Source: Pseudanabaena cinerea FACHB-1277 (GTDB taxonomy: Bacteria > Cyanobacteriota > Cyanobacteriia > Pseudanabaenales > Pseudanabaenaceae). From it: a stretch of 64,000 bases of DNA. The position numbers and the translations under genes were made by a program. The first letter of the stretch is position 1; every line of letters begins with the position of its first letter. Under the pieces are notes generated by a model. The model was not told the origin of the DNA. It saw only the letters and a program-made list of their open reading frames with translations, and did no database searches. Location of the stretch: the NCBI RefSeq assembly GCF_014696345.1, contig NZ_JACJPY010000002.1, positions 62,001 through 126,000 of the forward strand, read 5' to 3'. Positions 1 through 8,643 of the stretch are shown one piece after another.

Positions 1-566
1 ACCTTGGGTTGATATCCTGGCAAATCCACCTCAGCATCAGGGTGATAGGCAAATTCTTTTTGACCGATATCCTTAGGAATGTCAATCAGTACAGGCCCTG
101 GGCGACCAGTGCCAGCAATATGAAAAGCCTCCGCCACAATCCGCGCAATATCTTCTGGGCGGCGAATCACATAGGAATGCTTGACAATGGGCAAAGTGAT
201 CCCCCAAATATCGGTTTCTTGGAAGGCATCCGTACCGATCGCATAGGAGGGAACTTGCCCCGTAATAATTACCATCGGGATCGAATCCATTTGGGCAGTA
301 GCAATCCCCGTCACCAGATTAGTCGCTCCAGGACCTGAGGTTGCCACACATACACCCACCTTACCAGTAGCTCTAGCATAGCCATCTGCTGCATGGACTG
401 CTCCTTGCTCATGGCGCACTAGATAATGCTTAATTTCTCCTCTCGCTTCTGCCTGATAAATTTCGTCATACACAGGCAAAATTGCGCCGCCTGGATAGCC
501 GAAAATATGCTTTACACCTTGTCGCCTCACACTATCGATGAGGGCGAATGCACCCGTTGTTTGCAA
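1..566 (-). CDS. ilvB: Acetolactate synthase large subunit, N-terminal part (truncated by window edge)
   Basis: Minus-strand translation reads [108 protein letters not shown] start preceded by GAGGAGG. Not in the supplied ORF track. Confidence 0.93.
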   Translation of the reverse strand, partial: MQTTGAFALIDSVRRQGVKHIFGYPGGAILPVYDEIYQAEARGEIKHYLVRHEQGAVHAADGYARATGKVGVCVATSGPGATNLVTGIATAQMDSIPMVIITGQVPSYAIGTDAFQETDIWGITLPIVKHSYVIRRPEDIARIVAEAFHIAGTGRPGPVLIDIPKDIGQKEFAYHPDAEVDLPGYQPK

Positions 567-842
567 AGTAGCCTCCTCTAGACTCTTAATTCCGATAATT
601 CAAACTGCAATCTCCAAAAACACTGGCGAACTACGCCTTAGCCTGTGGCAATTTTCATGCTGCCGTAGTCAGTATGAAAACATGAAACCCTTGCTAGGAT
701 TATTTTTTGTTTTTAAATGATTTTGTAATAAATGTTCACTCATTACAAAATCGCAATAGTGCATCAACTTAGTGATGTTTAGCGCTGTTTAGCGATGTGT
801 CAGGTACTCCAAGGGCTTTTTGCCTGACTACAGCCTTAGTCA

Positions 843-868
843 AGCTTTACTAAAGTTATAGTAAAGCT
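843..868. promoter_or_regulatory. Perfect 10-bp inverted repeat AGCTTTACTA-AAGTTA-TAGTAAAGCT upstream of petH
   Basis: Read directly; about 270 bp upstream of the petH ATG. Operator or terminator role unproven. Confidence 0.4.
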
Positions 869-1135
869 GTGATACATAAGTTGTAGTTTGTTGCAAGTAC
901 CTTTAGTTGAAAATCTAAGGTTAATTGTATCCATAATAACATATGCAACCCTAGACGACTACCCATTTGCCGCCCTCCCCCCATATTTCAGCAATTTTGT
1001 TTCGGCTAAATCTTAATAAAGATATAAGTTTTGCCCCACTCAAACAGATCTTTAGGCTACATCATGCTGACAAGTCGCATTTGAAAATATAATGACATCG
1101 TGTTTCTTTGTCATACATTCCCTACATAACGTCTC

Positions 1136-2029
1136 ATGAGTGCAAATTCAGAAAAAGATATTCCCGTCAACATCTACCGCCCAGCTAGCCCCTTTACAGC
1201 CAAGTGCATTCTCAATGAAGTATTGGTCAGACAAGGTGCGGCTGGCGATACCCGCCACCTCAAGTTCGATATTTCTGGTGGCAGTCTACGCTATTTAGAA
1301 GGTCAGAGTATTGGTGTAATTCCTCCTGGTGAGGACAAAAATGGCAAGCCGAACAAGCTCCGTCTCTACTCGATCGCCTCTACCCGTCTAGGTGATGATC
1401 TCGATGCCAAAACCCTGTCTCTCAGCGTCAAACGTCTGGAATACACCAACGAAGCTGGCGAGTTGGTGAAGGGTGTCTGCTCTAATTTCTTAACCGATCT
1501 TAAACCTGGCGATGAGGTGAAGCTGTCAGGTCCTGTGGGCAAAGAAATGTTGCTACCCGATGATCCTAATGCCACAATCATCATGATTGCCACTGGCACA
1601 GGGATTGCTCCTTTCCGCGCTTTCCTATGGCGGATGTTTAAGGAACAGCATGAAGATTACAAATTCAATGGCTTGGCTTGGCTCTTTTTTGGTGCGCCCA
1701 CCGACAGCACCGTTTTGTACAAGGCTGATCTGGAGTGGATGGCTTATAAGCATAAGCGCAACTTCCGCTACGATGTGGCACTCAGCCGTGAACAAAAGAA
1801 TGCCAAAGGCGAAAAGATGTATATTCAAAACCGCATGGCTGAATATGCCGATGAGCTTTGGGAAGTGCTGCAAAAGCCCACCACTCATACCTATATGTGC
1901 GGTTTGCGCGGTATGGAAGATGGTATTGCTGAATTCATGACCAAGACTGCGGAAAAGAATGGCGCAAATTGGAAAGAATTTGAAAAGCAAATGAAGAAGG
2001 ATGGACGCTGGCACGTTGAAACTTATTAA
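1136..2029 (+). CDS. petH: Ferredoxin--NADP+ reductase, two-domain form without CpcD-like N-terminal domain
   Basis: [35 protein letters not shown] and terminal WHVETY motifs; 297 aa. Confidence 0.95.
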   Translation: MSANSEKDIPVNIYRPASPFTAKCILNEVLVRQGAAGDTRHLKFDISGGSLRYLEGQSIGVIPPGEDKNGKPNKLRLYSIASTRLGDDLDAKTLSLSVKRLEYTNEAGELVKGVCSNFLTDLKPGDEVKLSGPVGKEMLLPDDPNATIIMIATGTGIAPFRAFLWRMFKEQHEDYKFNGLAWLFFGAPTDSTVLYKADLEWMAYKHKRNFRYDVALSREQKNAKGEKMYIQNRMAEYADELWEVLQKPTTHTYMCGLRGMEDGIAEFMTKTAEKNGANWKEFEKQMKKDGRWHVETY

Positions 2030-2033
2030 TTGG

Positions 2034-2054
2034 CTGTTAGCTGTTAGCTGTTAG
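2034..2054 (+). repeat. Heptanucleotide array (CTGTTAG)x3
   Basis: Read directly, just after the petH stop. Confidence 0.85.
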
Positions 2055-2067
2055 CTGGATTTTTTAC

Positions 2068-2090
2068 TAGGCGGCGCATTGCGCCGCCTA
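2068..2090 (+). terminator. Hairpin TAGGCGGCGC-ATT-GCGCCGCCTA, likely petH terminator
   Basis: Perfect 10-bp GC-rich stem. Confidence 0.7.
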
Positions 2091-2155
2091 TTCTGCGAAT
2101 AAGCAACAGCTTAAAGTCAAAAAAACTCAATTTTAAAGTAGCACTAAGCGCTGTA

Positions 2156-2211
2156 AAAACTAAAAGCTAAAGGCTAAAAGCTAAAGGCTAAAAGCTAAAA
2201 GCCAAAAGCTA
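2156..2211 (+). repeat. Heptanucleotide array (AAAGCTA)x8, degenerate
   Basis: aaaacta aaagcta aaggcta aaagcta aaggcta aaagcta aaagcca aaagcta. Confidence 0.9.
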
Positions 2212-2230
2212 AACTCTATAGGCATATTAA

Positions 2231-3541
2231 GTGGAATTACTTTGGCTGACAGTGGGAATTGTGATTGGCGCGATCGCTACCAGTGCTTGCTGGTTTAGCT
2301 GGAGTTATGCCAAGCGGTTGCGCGATCGCAAATCACGTCAGCGATCGCGTCATGTTTCTAAGATAAAGTCGATCCGCAGTTTCCAATCTTGGGCATATGG
2401 TTTGCAAAGGGATATTAAACAAAAATATCGTCAAAAATTTGACCCGAAAGAGATATTGATAACTGAGCAGGAGCAATTGCAGAAGCAAATGCTATGGGAA
2501 ACAATTGTGGAGTCGGCTCCCATTGGCTATTTGCAAGTTGATCAAGACAATCGCCTCACGGTTTGTAATCAAAGGGCTGCTCAAATGATGGGGATCAATA
2601 ACCTTCAGCAAGGGTTGCAGCGCAAACCATTTTTGTTACAAATTATTCGTTCCTATGAGTTAGATGCGTTGGTAGAACAGACGCGATCGCAGATGCAAGG
2701 CGCTCAAATTGATTGGGTATTTCATCCTGCGATTCCCGATCCTGCTGATCCTGTGCCGCAGACTAGTAAGCCCATCCGCGCTCACAGTATCTACTGCCCC
2801 AATAGACAAGTGGGGATCTTTTTGGAAGATCGCCAAGAAGCAGTACTAATTGCTCAACAGCGCGATCGCTGGACTTCTGACGTTGCCCATGAGCTAAAAA
2901 CGCCCCTAACTTCAATCCGTTTGGTTGCCGAAACCATTGAGACACGTGTTGATCCTTCTGCCAAAATTTGGGTAGAACGTTTGCTCAACGAAATAGAAAG
3001 AATTACAAATCTCGTTAACGATCTATTAGAGCTAGGACAAATGGATGTGGGGATTACGCCCTGCTTACATAAGAGTGAAATTGATCTAGAGAATTTGATC
3101 AAAGCGGTATGGACAAACCTAGAGCCGATCGCCAATCGGAAAAAGATATCCTTAAATTATCATAGCGATGGTCAGATCAGGCTCCATGGTGATGAGTCAC
3201 GCCTCTATCGGCTATTGCTCAATATTATCGATAATAGTATCAAGCATAGTCCAACCCTTCAAAGTATAACTGTGGCAGTGGCAGCGATCGATGATTTTGT
3301 GCAGATTGAAACTATTGATGCGGGGGATGGGTTCCCTGAAGAAGCATTGCCCCATATTTTTGATCGGTTCTATCGTATTGATCCATCACGTACAAGGTCG
3401 GGCTTAGATCGTGGCGGTAGTGGGCTAGGTCTGGCGATCGCCAGTCAGATCGTGCAACTCCACGAAGGCACTATTTCGGCTCACAATCACCCCGAAACAG
3501 GGGGCGCATGGATCATTATCAAGTTGCCTAAGCATCTATGA
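2231..3541 (+). CDS. PAS-containing sensor histidine kinase, PhoR/SphS-like
   Basis: N-terminal TM segment; H-box WTSDVAHELKTPLTSIRL; N-box LLNIIDNSIKHS; G-box GSGLGLAIA. GTG start. Confidence 0.88.
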   Translation: MELLWLTVGIVIGAIATSACWFSWSYAKRLRDRKSRQRSRHVSKIKSIRSFQSWAYGLQRDIKQKYRQKFDPKEILITEQEQLQKQMLWETIVESAPIGYLQVDQDNRLTVCNQRAAQMMGINNLQQGLQRKPFLLQIIRSYELDALVEQTRSQMQGAQIDWVFHPAIPDPADPVPQTSKPIRAHSIYCPNRQVGIFLEDRQEAVLIAQQRDRWTSDVAHELKTPLTSIRLVAETIETRVDPSAKIWVERLLNEIERITNLVNDLLELGQMDVGITPCLHKSEIDLENLIKAVWTNLEPIANRKKISLNYHSDGQIRLHGDESRLYRLLLNIIDNSIKHSPTLQSITVAVAAIDDFVQIETIDAGDGFPEEALPHIFDRFYRIDPSRTRSGLDRGGSGLGLAIASQIVQLHEGTISAHNHPETGGAWIIIKLPKHL

Positions 3542-3605
3542 TATTTTACGATATCTTCAATTGCTCTGGCAACTCGCTTTAATGTTTCTTTGAGGTTATT
3601 TTCGT
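3541..3605 (-). pseudogene. Short remnant resembling an Rpn-family (PD-(D/E)XK) nuclease
   Basis: Minus-strand NENNLKETLKRVARAIEDI resembles DNPEETLRQVAQKIENI at about 6121-6180. Confidence 0.35.
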
Positions 3606-3668
3606 TATATCTGTATTTTATTTGTATTTTATTTGCATCTTATTTTTATTATGTACATATTTTGGCAA

Positions 3669-4271
3669 TCATTGATTGCAGGATGAATTCTCAGCTAACC
3701 GCATTGAACCTAGGAGCGTGGAAATAATGACACATCTTTTGCGATCGCCACCTGCTCTGTTCGCAAATGTGATACGTCCCAATTCTCCAATTCCATTTGG
3801 GTTGCCCTGGGGCTTAAATTGAACGCGATAAATATCTGGCTCAGGCACTGCTGTCAGTTTTGTTAGGGTTGTGCGAGGTTGAGACTCGGTATTATCCACA
3901 ATTCTCACGCCTTGATCAAAATTTTGCCAAGGCAGACTATCCCAATATTCTGCGGTCATTGATGATGGCGGCGACTGATGTACTGCATATTGAGAAACAT
4001 TGGGAGTATTTCTAAAGGTTGCTTGCCACATGGTTTGGGTGCGCTTGGCATTGCTCTGGGCTAAGCGCAAGGTGCTGAGGGCTGTACTCTGTGCGGAGGT
4101 TAGTCTCTGATTGTTCAAAAATCCTAGCCAAGATGGTGCAGCGATCGCTGCCAGAATACCCGCTATCACCATTACTACTAAGACCTCTAGCAAAGTGAAG
4201 CCAAGGTTGTTATAAATACCTGCGTGAACGCGATCGCGTCTTTGCCGATAATTATTCCGCATCCGCATCAT
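3669..4271 (-). CDS. GspH/FimT-type pseudopilin
   Basis: Prepilin motif GFTLLEVLVVMVIAGILAAIAAPSW. Confidence 0.88.
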   Translation of the reverse strand: MMRMRNNYRQRRDRVHAGIYNNLGFTLLEVLVVMVIAGILAAIAAPSWLGFLNNQRLTSAQSTALSTLRLAQSNAKRTQTMWQATFRNTPNVSQYAVHQSPPSSMTAEYWDSLPWQNFDQGVRIVDNTESQPRTTLTKLTAVPEPDIYRVQFKPQGNPNGIGELGRITFANRAGGDRKRCVIISTLLGSMRLAENSSCNQ

Positions 4272-4395
4272 ATTTCTTTGTTGTTTTTAACTACAATTAT
4301 CTTGCAAGAGTAGCATTTATTTCTTAATTTGTTCCTATATTAATGCCCATTTAGGCATTGCTACTTATAACAACACCTTTGGATATTGAAAACGC

Positions 4396-4797
4396 TTACT
4401 GAGGTTTTGCTGAACGTTTAGCCCTTGGCGATTTAGGATTTTGGGATTGTTTTGCAGAAAGCTGTTGTAATTTTTGGACTTGCTTGAGGGTTAGTCCTGT
4501 AAATTTGGTGACTAGATCAGGGGAAATATGATCATTGAGCATATTGATCGCAATTTGGCGGGTAGCTTTCGCTTCACCCTTAGCTAAACCCTGAGCCTCA
4601 CCTTGAGCGATGCCTTGAGTGATGCCTTGAGCGATGCCTTGAGCGATGCCTTCGGCTTTGCCCTCCAGTAAAATTTCTTGGTAAATCACGGATGTCTTCA
4701 TGATTTCGCTCCTTAAAAGTCTTTGGATGATTTCTTTGTTTAGGGCTATGCCCGATATTATCAGAAAAATGGGTTTAAAAACCCGTGCTTCTAGCAC
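4396..4797 (-). pseudogene. C-terminal fragment of Rpn-family nuclease, cut off by the TnpB element
   Basis: IALNKEIIQRLLRSEIMKTSVIYQEILLEGKAEGIAQGIAQG...; first 12 codons (MLEARVFKPIFL) come from the element's left end. Confidence 0.8.
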
Positions 4798-6083
4798 GGC
4801 TTTATATTAATTGTATCAATATGTCGCATCTTATGTTAGAATATACTACATAAGATTAGATAAATCCATGTTAGTCCTCGAAGCAAAACTAAAAGGCAAA
4901 ACAGAGCAGTACAACCTCATTGATGAGGCTATCCGTACTGCTCTGTTTTGTCGTAATAAGGCTTTGAGGTTCTGGATAGATAATCGCGGCGCTGACAGAT
5001 ATGACCTCAATAAGTTCATGGCTGTGCTTGCAAAAGATTTTGATTTTGCGAATAAATTAAACTCTCAAGCAAGACAATCAAGCGCTGAAAGGGCATGGTC
5101 AGGCATTGCCAGATTTTTTGATAACTGCAAGAAGAAAGTATCAGGCAAGAAAGGATATCCAAAATTTAAAAAACGTGGTCATTCCGTTGAGTATAAAACT
5201 ACAGGGTGGAAGCTTTCTGAAGATCGTAAATACTTAACTTTGACTGATGGTTTCAAAATTGGCAGACTCAAGCTAGTTGGCAGTCGTGACCTTAACTTCT
5301 ACCAGATAGAGCAAATTAAACGTGTCAGACTGGTAAAACGGGCTGATGGTTACTACGCTCAATTCTGTGTAGATGTTGACCGTAGAGAAGATATAGAACC
5401 AACTCAAACCACGATTGGTTTAGATGTTGGGTTGAACCACTTCTACACTGACTCCAAAGGTAAAGTAGTCGAAAATCCTAAATTTCTTAGAAAGTCAGAG
5501 CGTCAGCTTAAAAAGTTGCAACGCAAAGTTTCTAAGCGTAAAAAGGGATCGGCTAATCGGAGGAAAGCAATTAAGCGGTTAGCAAAAAAGCATTTGCAAG
5601 TAATTAGACAGCGTAAAGACTTTGCGGTAAAGACTGCAAGGTGCGTAGTTCGGTCTAACGACCTGATTGCCTATGAAGATTTGCAAGTGCGGAATATGGT
5701 CAAGAATCATAAATTGGCTAAGTCTATTTCAGATGCAAGCTGGTCTATGTTTCGAGATTGGGTTGAGTATTTTGGCAAAGTATTTGGCAAGGTCACGGTT
5801 GCAGTGCCGCCACAATATACAAGCCAAAATTGCTCAAATTGTGGAACAACGGTCAAGAAATCGCTGAGTGAGAGATCTCATCAATGTAGCCATTGCGGTA
5901 CGGTTTTAGACCGTGACCACAATGCTGCTTTGAATATCTTGGCTATTGGATTAAATAGGGTAGGGCATACCCAAATTTCTACGCCTGTGGAGAGTTCGAC
6001 CTCTGCCATTTAGATTTAGGTCTATTTGGTAAGTTGTCTCACTGAATCAGGAATCCCCGTCACTTCAGTGCGGGGAGTGTCAA
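4762..6083 (+). mobile_element. IS200/IS605-superfamily element carrying tnpB only (IS1341-like)
   Basis: Left-end hairpin CCGTGC-TTCTA-GCACGG (4783-4799), right-end hairpin CCCCG(T)CAC-TTCA-GTGCGGGG (6055-6075), no tnpA; joining the flanks at 4761/6084 restores the nuclease frame (..VAASTA|IISGIALNKE..). Confidence 0.82.
4868..6013 (+). CDS. tnpB: RNA-guided transposon nuclease TnpB
   Basis: RuvC motifs TIGLDVGLNHF, IAYEDLQV, LDRDHNAALNIL and zinc finger CSNCG...CSHCG. ORF track starts at 4811; family N-terminus MLVLEAKLKGK points to ATG 4868. Confidence 0.93.
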   Translation: MLVLEAKLKGKTEQYNLIDEAIRTALFCRNKALRFWIDNRGADRYDLNKFMAVLAKDFDFANKLNSQARQSSAERAWSGIARFFDNCKKKVSGKKGYPKFKKRGHSVEYKTTGWKLSEDRKYLTLTDGFKIGRLKLVGSRDLNFYQIEQIKRVRLVKRADGYYAQFCVDVDRREDIEPTQTTIGLDVGLNHFYTDSKGKVVENPKFLRKSERQLKKLQRKVSKRKKGSANRRKAIKRLAKKHLQVIRQRKDFAVKTARCVVRSNDLIAYEDLQVRNMVKNHKLAKSISDASWSMFRDWVEYFGKVFGKVTVAVPPQYTSQNCSNCGTTVKKSLSERSHQCSHCGTVLDRDHNAALNILAIGLNRVGHTQISTPVESSTSAI

Positions 6084-6103
6084 AGCTGTCGATGCGGCTA
6101 CAT
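5930..6103 (+). ncRNA. Predicted omega-RNA/reRNA: scaffold to about 6083, guide about 6084-6103
   Basis: Position at tnpB 3' end/right end as for TnpB guides; scaffold ends ..CGGGGAGTGTCAA, then AGCTGTCGATGCGGCTACAT. The 5' limit is approximate. Confidence 0.5.
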
Positions 6104-6486
6104 TACTTTGGACTTGTCGATCGCTAATATTTTCAATTTTTTGGGCGACTTGCCTTAATGTTTCTTCGGGATTATCGGTTTGAGATAGGGCGGCAAAGGG
6201 TAATAGTCCTGAATAGTTTTGAAATATGGCTGTTGGCTGTTCCCAGAGGCGAATTACATCGATAGTCCGCCATGCGGAAGGGAATATTTCTATTCGGCTC
6301 GGTTTGAAATTCGATGTGCAGGATTAGGTCTGATGCTTCGAGAAATATTACTGAGTCGGCACGGATCGGTTCTACCAAAAGCTCTGATGGTTCGAGTTTG
6401 GTTAATTCAATGGGTTTGCCCAATAGCCAACTGGCAAAGTCTGACGAAAAGCTTTCTGCGAGAAATTTACAGATATTGTCTATCAT
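6084..6486 (-). pseudogene. N-terminal and middle part of Rpn-family nuclease with internal deletion/frameshift, disrupted by the TnpB element
   Basis: MIDNICKFLAESFSSDFASWLLGK...LHIEFQTEPNRNIPFRMADYR, then another frame: VIRLWEQPTAIFQNYSGLLPFAALSQTDNPEETLRQVAQKIENISDRQVQSNVAASTA. Confidence 0.8.
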
Positions 6487-6499
6487 TGCAGGAAGTTAA

Positions 6500-7102
6500 C
6501 TATAGCGTGCAATTGCCTTCACCTGTAACAACAGCACCCAATAGGGTTTGGATTTTAATCCACTTAGTCTTACCAGTGCTATTCGTCAAATTAACGCAGA
6601 TTGGCACTAATCCAGATTGTGTCGGTGGTAAAAAGCCTCTGGAGTCAAATTCTAGATATTTATCACTACCAGATACAGGCAAAGTTCCAGAACTAGTAAC
6701 GGATAAAGTAATTCCATCTTCTATTTTCTGATCTTTCCCAGCATTAGCTTTGACGTTATCTAATCTAATTGCGTTACTTTTAAAAGTAATTCTGGTTCTA
6801 TTGCCACTGGAGTTTTTGCTATCACTAACTTTACGAGTTTTTGCTTCTGACTGTGCTGTTTTAATTGCTTGTAAGACCAATGTTTGTGAAGAGTTCATGC
6901 GTTGACTATTGATAAAGCCAGACCATGCGGGGGCAGCGATCGCTGTTAGTACACCGACCATCACCATTACAACTAGAACTTCAATTAGGGTAAAACCCTG
7001 CGATTTGCGATTTTTACGGTATTGTGGGGCGATCGCTTTTGGCAATGATTTAAACATCATATTTAAAATATTTAAATGGGAATTAATATTAAGCATGATC
7101 AA
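6500..7102 (-). CDS. GspH/FimT-type pseudopilin (paralogue of 3669-4271)
   Basis: GFTLIEVLVVMVMVGVLTAIAAPAWSGFINSQRMNSSQ. Confidence 0.87.
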   Translation of the reverse strand: MIMLNINSHLNILNMMFKSLPKAIAPQYRKNRKSQGFTLIEVLVVMVMVGVLTAIAAPAWSGFINSQRMNSSQTLVLQAIKTAQSEAKTRKVSDSKNSSGNRTRITFKSNAIRLDNVKANAGKDQKIEDGITLSVTSSGTLPVSGSDKYLEFDSRGFLPPTQSGLVPICVNLTNSTGKTKWIKIQTLLGAVVTGEGNCTL

Positions 7103-7216
7103 TTTACCTTGATGATTTGATCTACGTTTTAGTGTTAATCCCCCCTTTGTAAAAGGGGGGAGGATTTTCTGCTTCCCCCTTCACAAGGGGGATTGAGGGG
7201 GATCAATCAAGATTTT

Positions 7217-8620
7217 TTATCTTGTGATACCGATCGCACTACGTCCAAAACTACGCACGTTAGCAGTGGGGAAAAAGGCGGTGTTGGCCGTGGTGGGCTG
7301 TCTGAAGTTACGCGGTTGTGGGCGATCGCCTAGTCTGGCTAGGGCATTGCCCCTCAAAAATAGCCGTACAGTTGTATTGTTAGGGGCAACACAGGCATAA
7401 AAGCTGCTCAATCCCGCAGGGTTGGCAGTGGTGCTTGTAAAGTCGGCAGGTACGCGCTGCGTAAATGTCCCTGCGGCGTTACTAGCGGTTACAGGATTGG
7501 TATTGCCCACGCCGATCGACGGATCATCACAGTCGGGATTGGTAACTACGCCTGCAATGGTGACATTTTTGCCAATGGGAATGCGTAAGGCAGCAGTGGC
7601 GGTTGAGGCTGTGCCTGCATCATTGTTGCCGCCTTGGTTTACGTTATAGGCTGTGTCATCCATGAAGTCAACAAGGGGGACAAACTCAGTAGCGGGACGG
7701 GCTGGAAGCACCGAAGGAGGATTATTGTCTAGTTTATAATCAGTGAATTTTCTCCAACTTAAAATGCTGGTAGCACTGGAAAAATCTGGGCGATTGAAGC
7801 CTTTATCGGGTGGAATAAAGTAATCGCTATCATCTGTTGCCGCAGGCGAAATAGCTGGATTGTTACTGCTAACTAATGCAGATGGAGTTCCGCCATCTCT
7901 ATTGAAAGCTATTGTGGTTGGGCAGTTAGCAGTATCAGTGATAGTGCCACCAGTGCTGCAATACCAAGGATAGCCGTCTTTAAGTTCCCATCGCAAAATT
8001 CGGGCGGTGTTTGACCAGCTAGAACTACCAAGATTTGTATCATTTTTGAGGTAGTAAGCAACTAAGGAATAGCCATAAATCTCGCGTCCAAAGGCTGACT
8101 GAAACGGATTTGTTGTTGCATTATTAGATTCACAGGCGGCAAAGTCTTTGTAAGGCATACATCCTAACTTTCGCGTCTGTAATGTACTATTCGGATCAAA
8201 GGATGTTCTTTTCCAGAAGACTAAAATGGGTGTGCAGTTGCTGGAAGTGCATTGGGTGTTGGTCTGCATATGGGGTAATTGAGCATTGATGCCCGCAATG
8301 CCTTCAGCGCCGTAGATATACATTGCTTCTTGCAGGTCGTCAGCAATATAGGCGATCGCCGATTGTAGTTCTTCTTGGGCGTTGGACTTGGCAGTTTCCT
8401 TACGATCGCTTTCTAACACTCCCGTCAAAAAACTCAGCATTACCACCACCATAAAGGAGGCAATCAGTGCTGATACCAATAATTCTATCAATGTAAAACC
8501 AGCTACTAGGTGACGATCGCGCCGTAGTTTAGAGCGCCGCTTTGATGGCTTATTAGCGATCGCTGCTATTTTAAGAAACAACCTGCGAAACCAGCTTTTC
8601 ATATAACTTCCAGACCCCAT
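7217..8620 (-). CDS. hpsC: Prepilin-type pseudopilin, HpsC-like
   Basis: GFTLIELLVSALIASFMVVVMLSFLTGVLESDRKETAKSNAQEELQSAIAYIADDLQEAMYIYG; adjacent to hpsB/hpsA-like genes. Confidence 0.75.
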   Translation of the reverse strand: MGSGSYMKSWFRRLFLKIAAIANKPSKRRSKLRRDRHLVAGFTLIELLVSALIASFMVVVMLSFLTGVLESDRKETAKSNAQEELQSAIAYIADDLQEAMYIYGAEGIAGINAQLPHMQTNTQCTSSNCTPILVFWKRTSFDPNSTLQTRKLGCMPYKDFAACESNNATTNPFQSAFGREIYGYSLVAYYLKNDTNLGSSSWSNTARILRWELKDGYPWYCSTGGTITDTANCPTTIAFNRDGGTPSALVSSNNPAISPAATDDSDYFIPPDKGFNRPDFSSATSILSWRKFTDYKLDNNPPSVLPARPATEFVPLVDFMDDTAYNVNQGGNNDAGTASTATAALRIPIGKNVTIAGVVTNPDCDDPSIGVGNTNPVTASNAAGTFTQRVPADFTSTTANPAGLSSFYACVAPNNTTVRLFLRGNALARLGDRPQPRNFRQPTTANTAFFPTANVRSFGRSAIGITR

Positions 8621-8643
8621 TCTTTCTAGTTGTTTTTTGTGAA

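Noticed and set aside
6219-6731. 170-aa plus-strand ORF
   Set aside because: Antisense to the Rpn remnant and the pseudopilin gene, which both have recognisable products.
7140-7204. CCCCCTTT...AAAGGGGG and GGGGGATTGAGGGGGATC motifs (also at about 63020-63060) as new elements
   Set aside because: This G-rich intergenic motif is a familiar dispersed repeat of cyanobacterial genomes; no extra structure seen.
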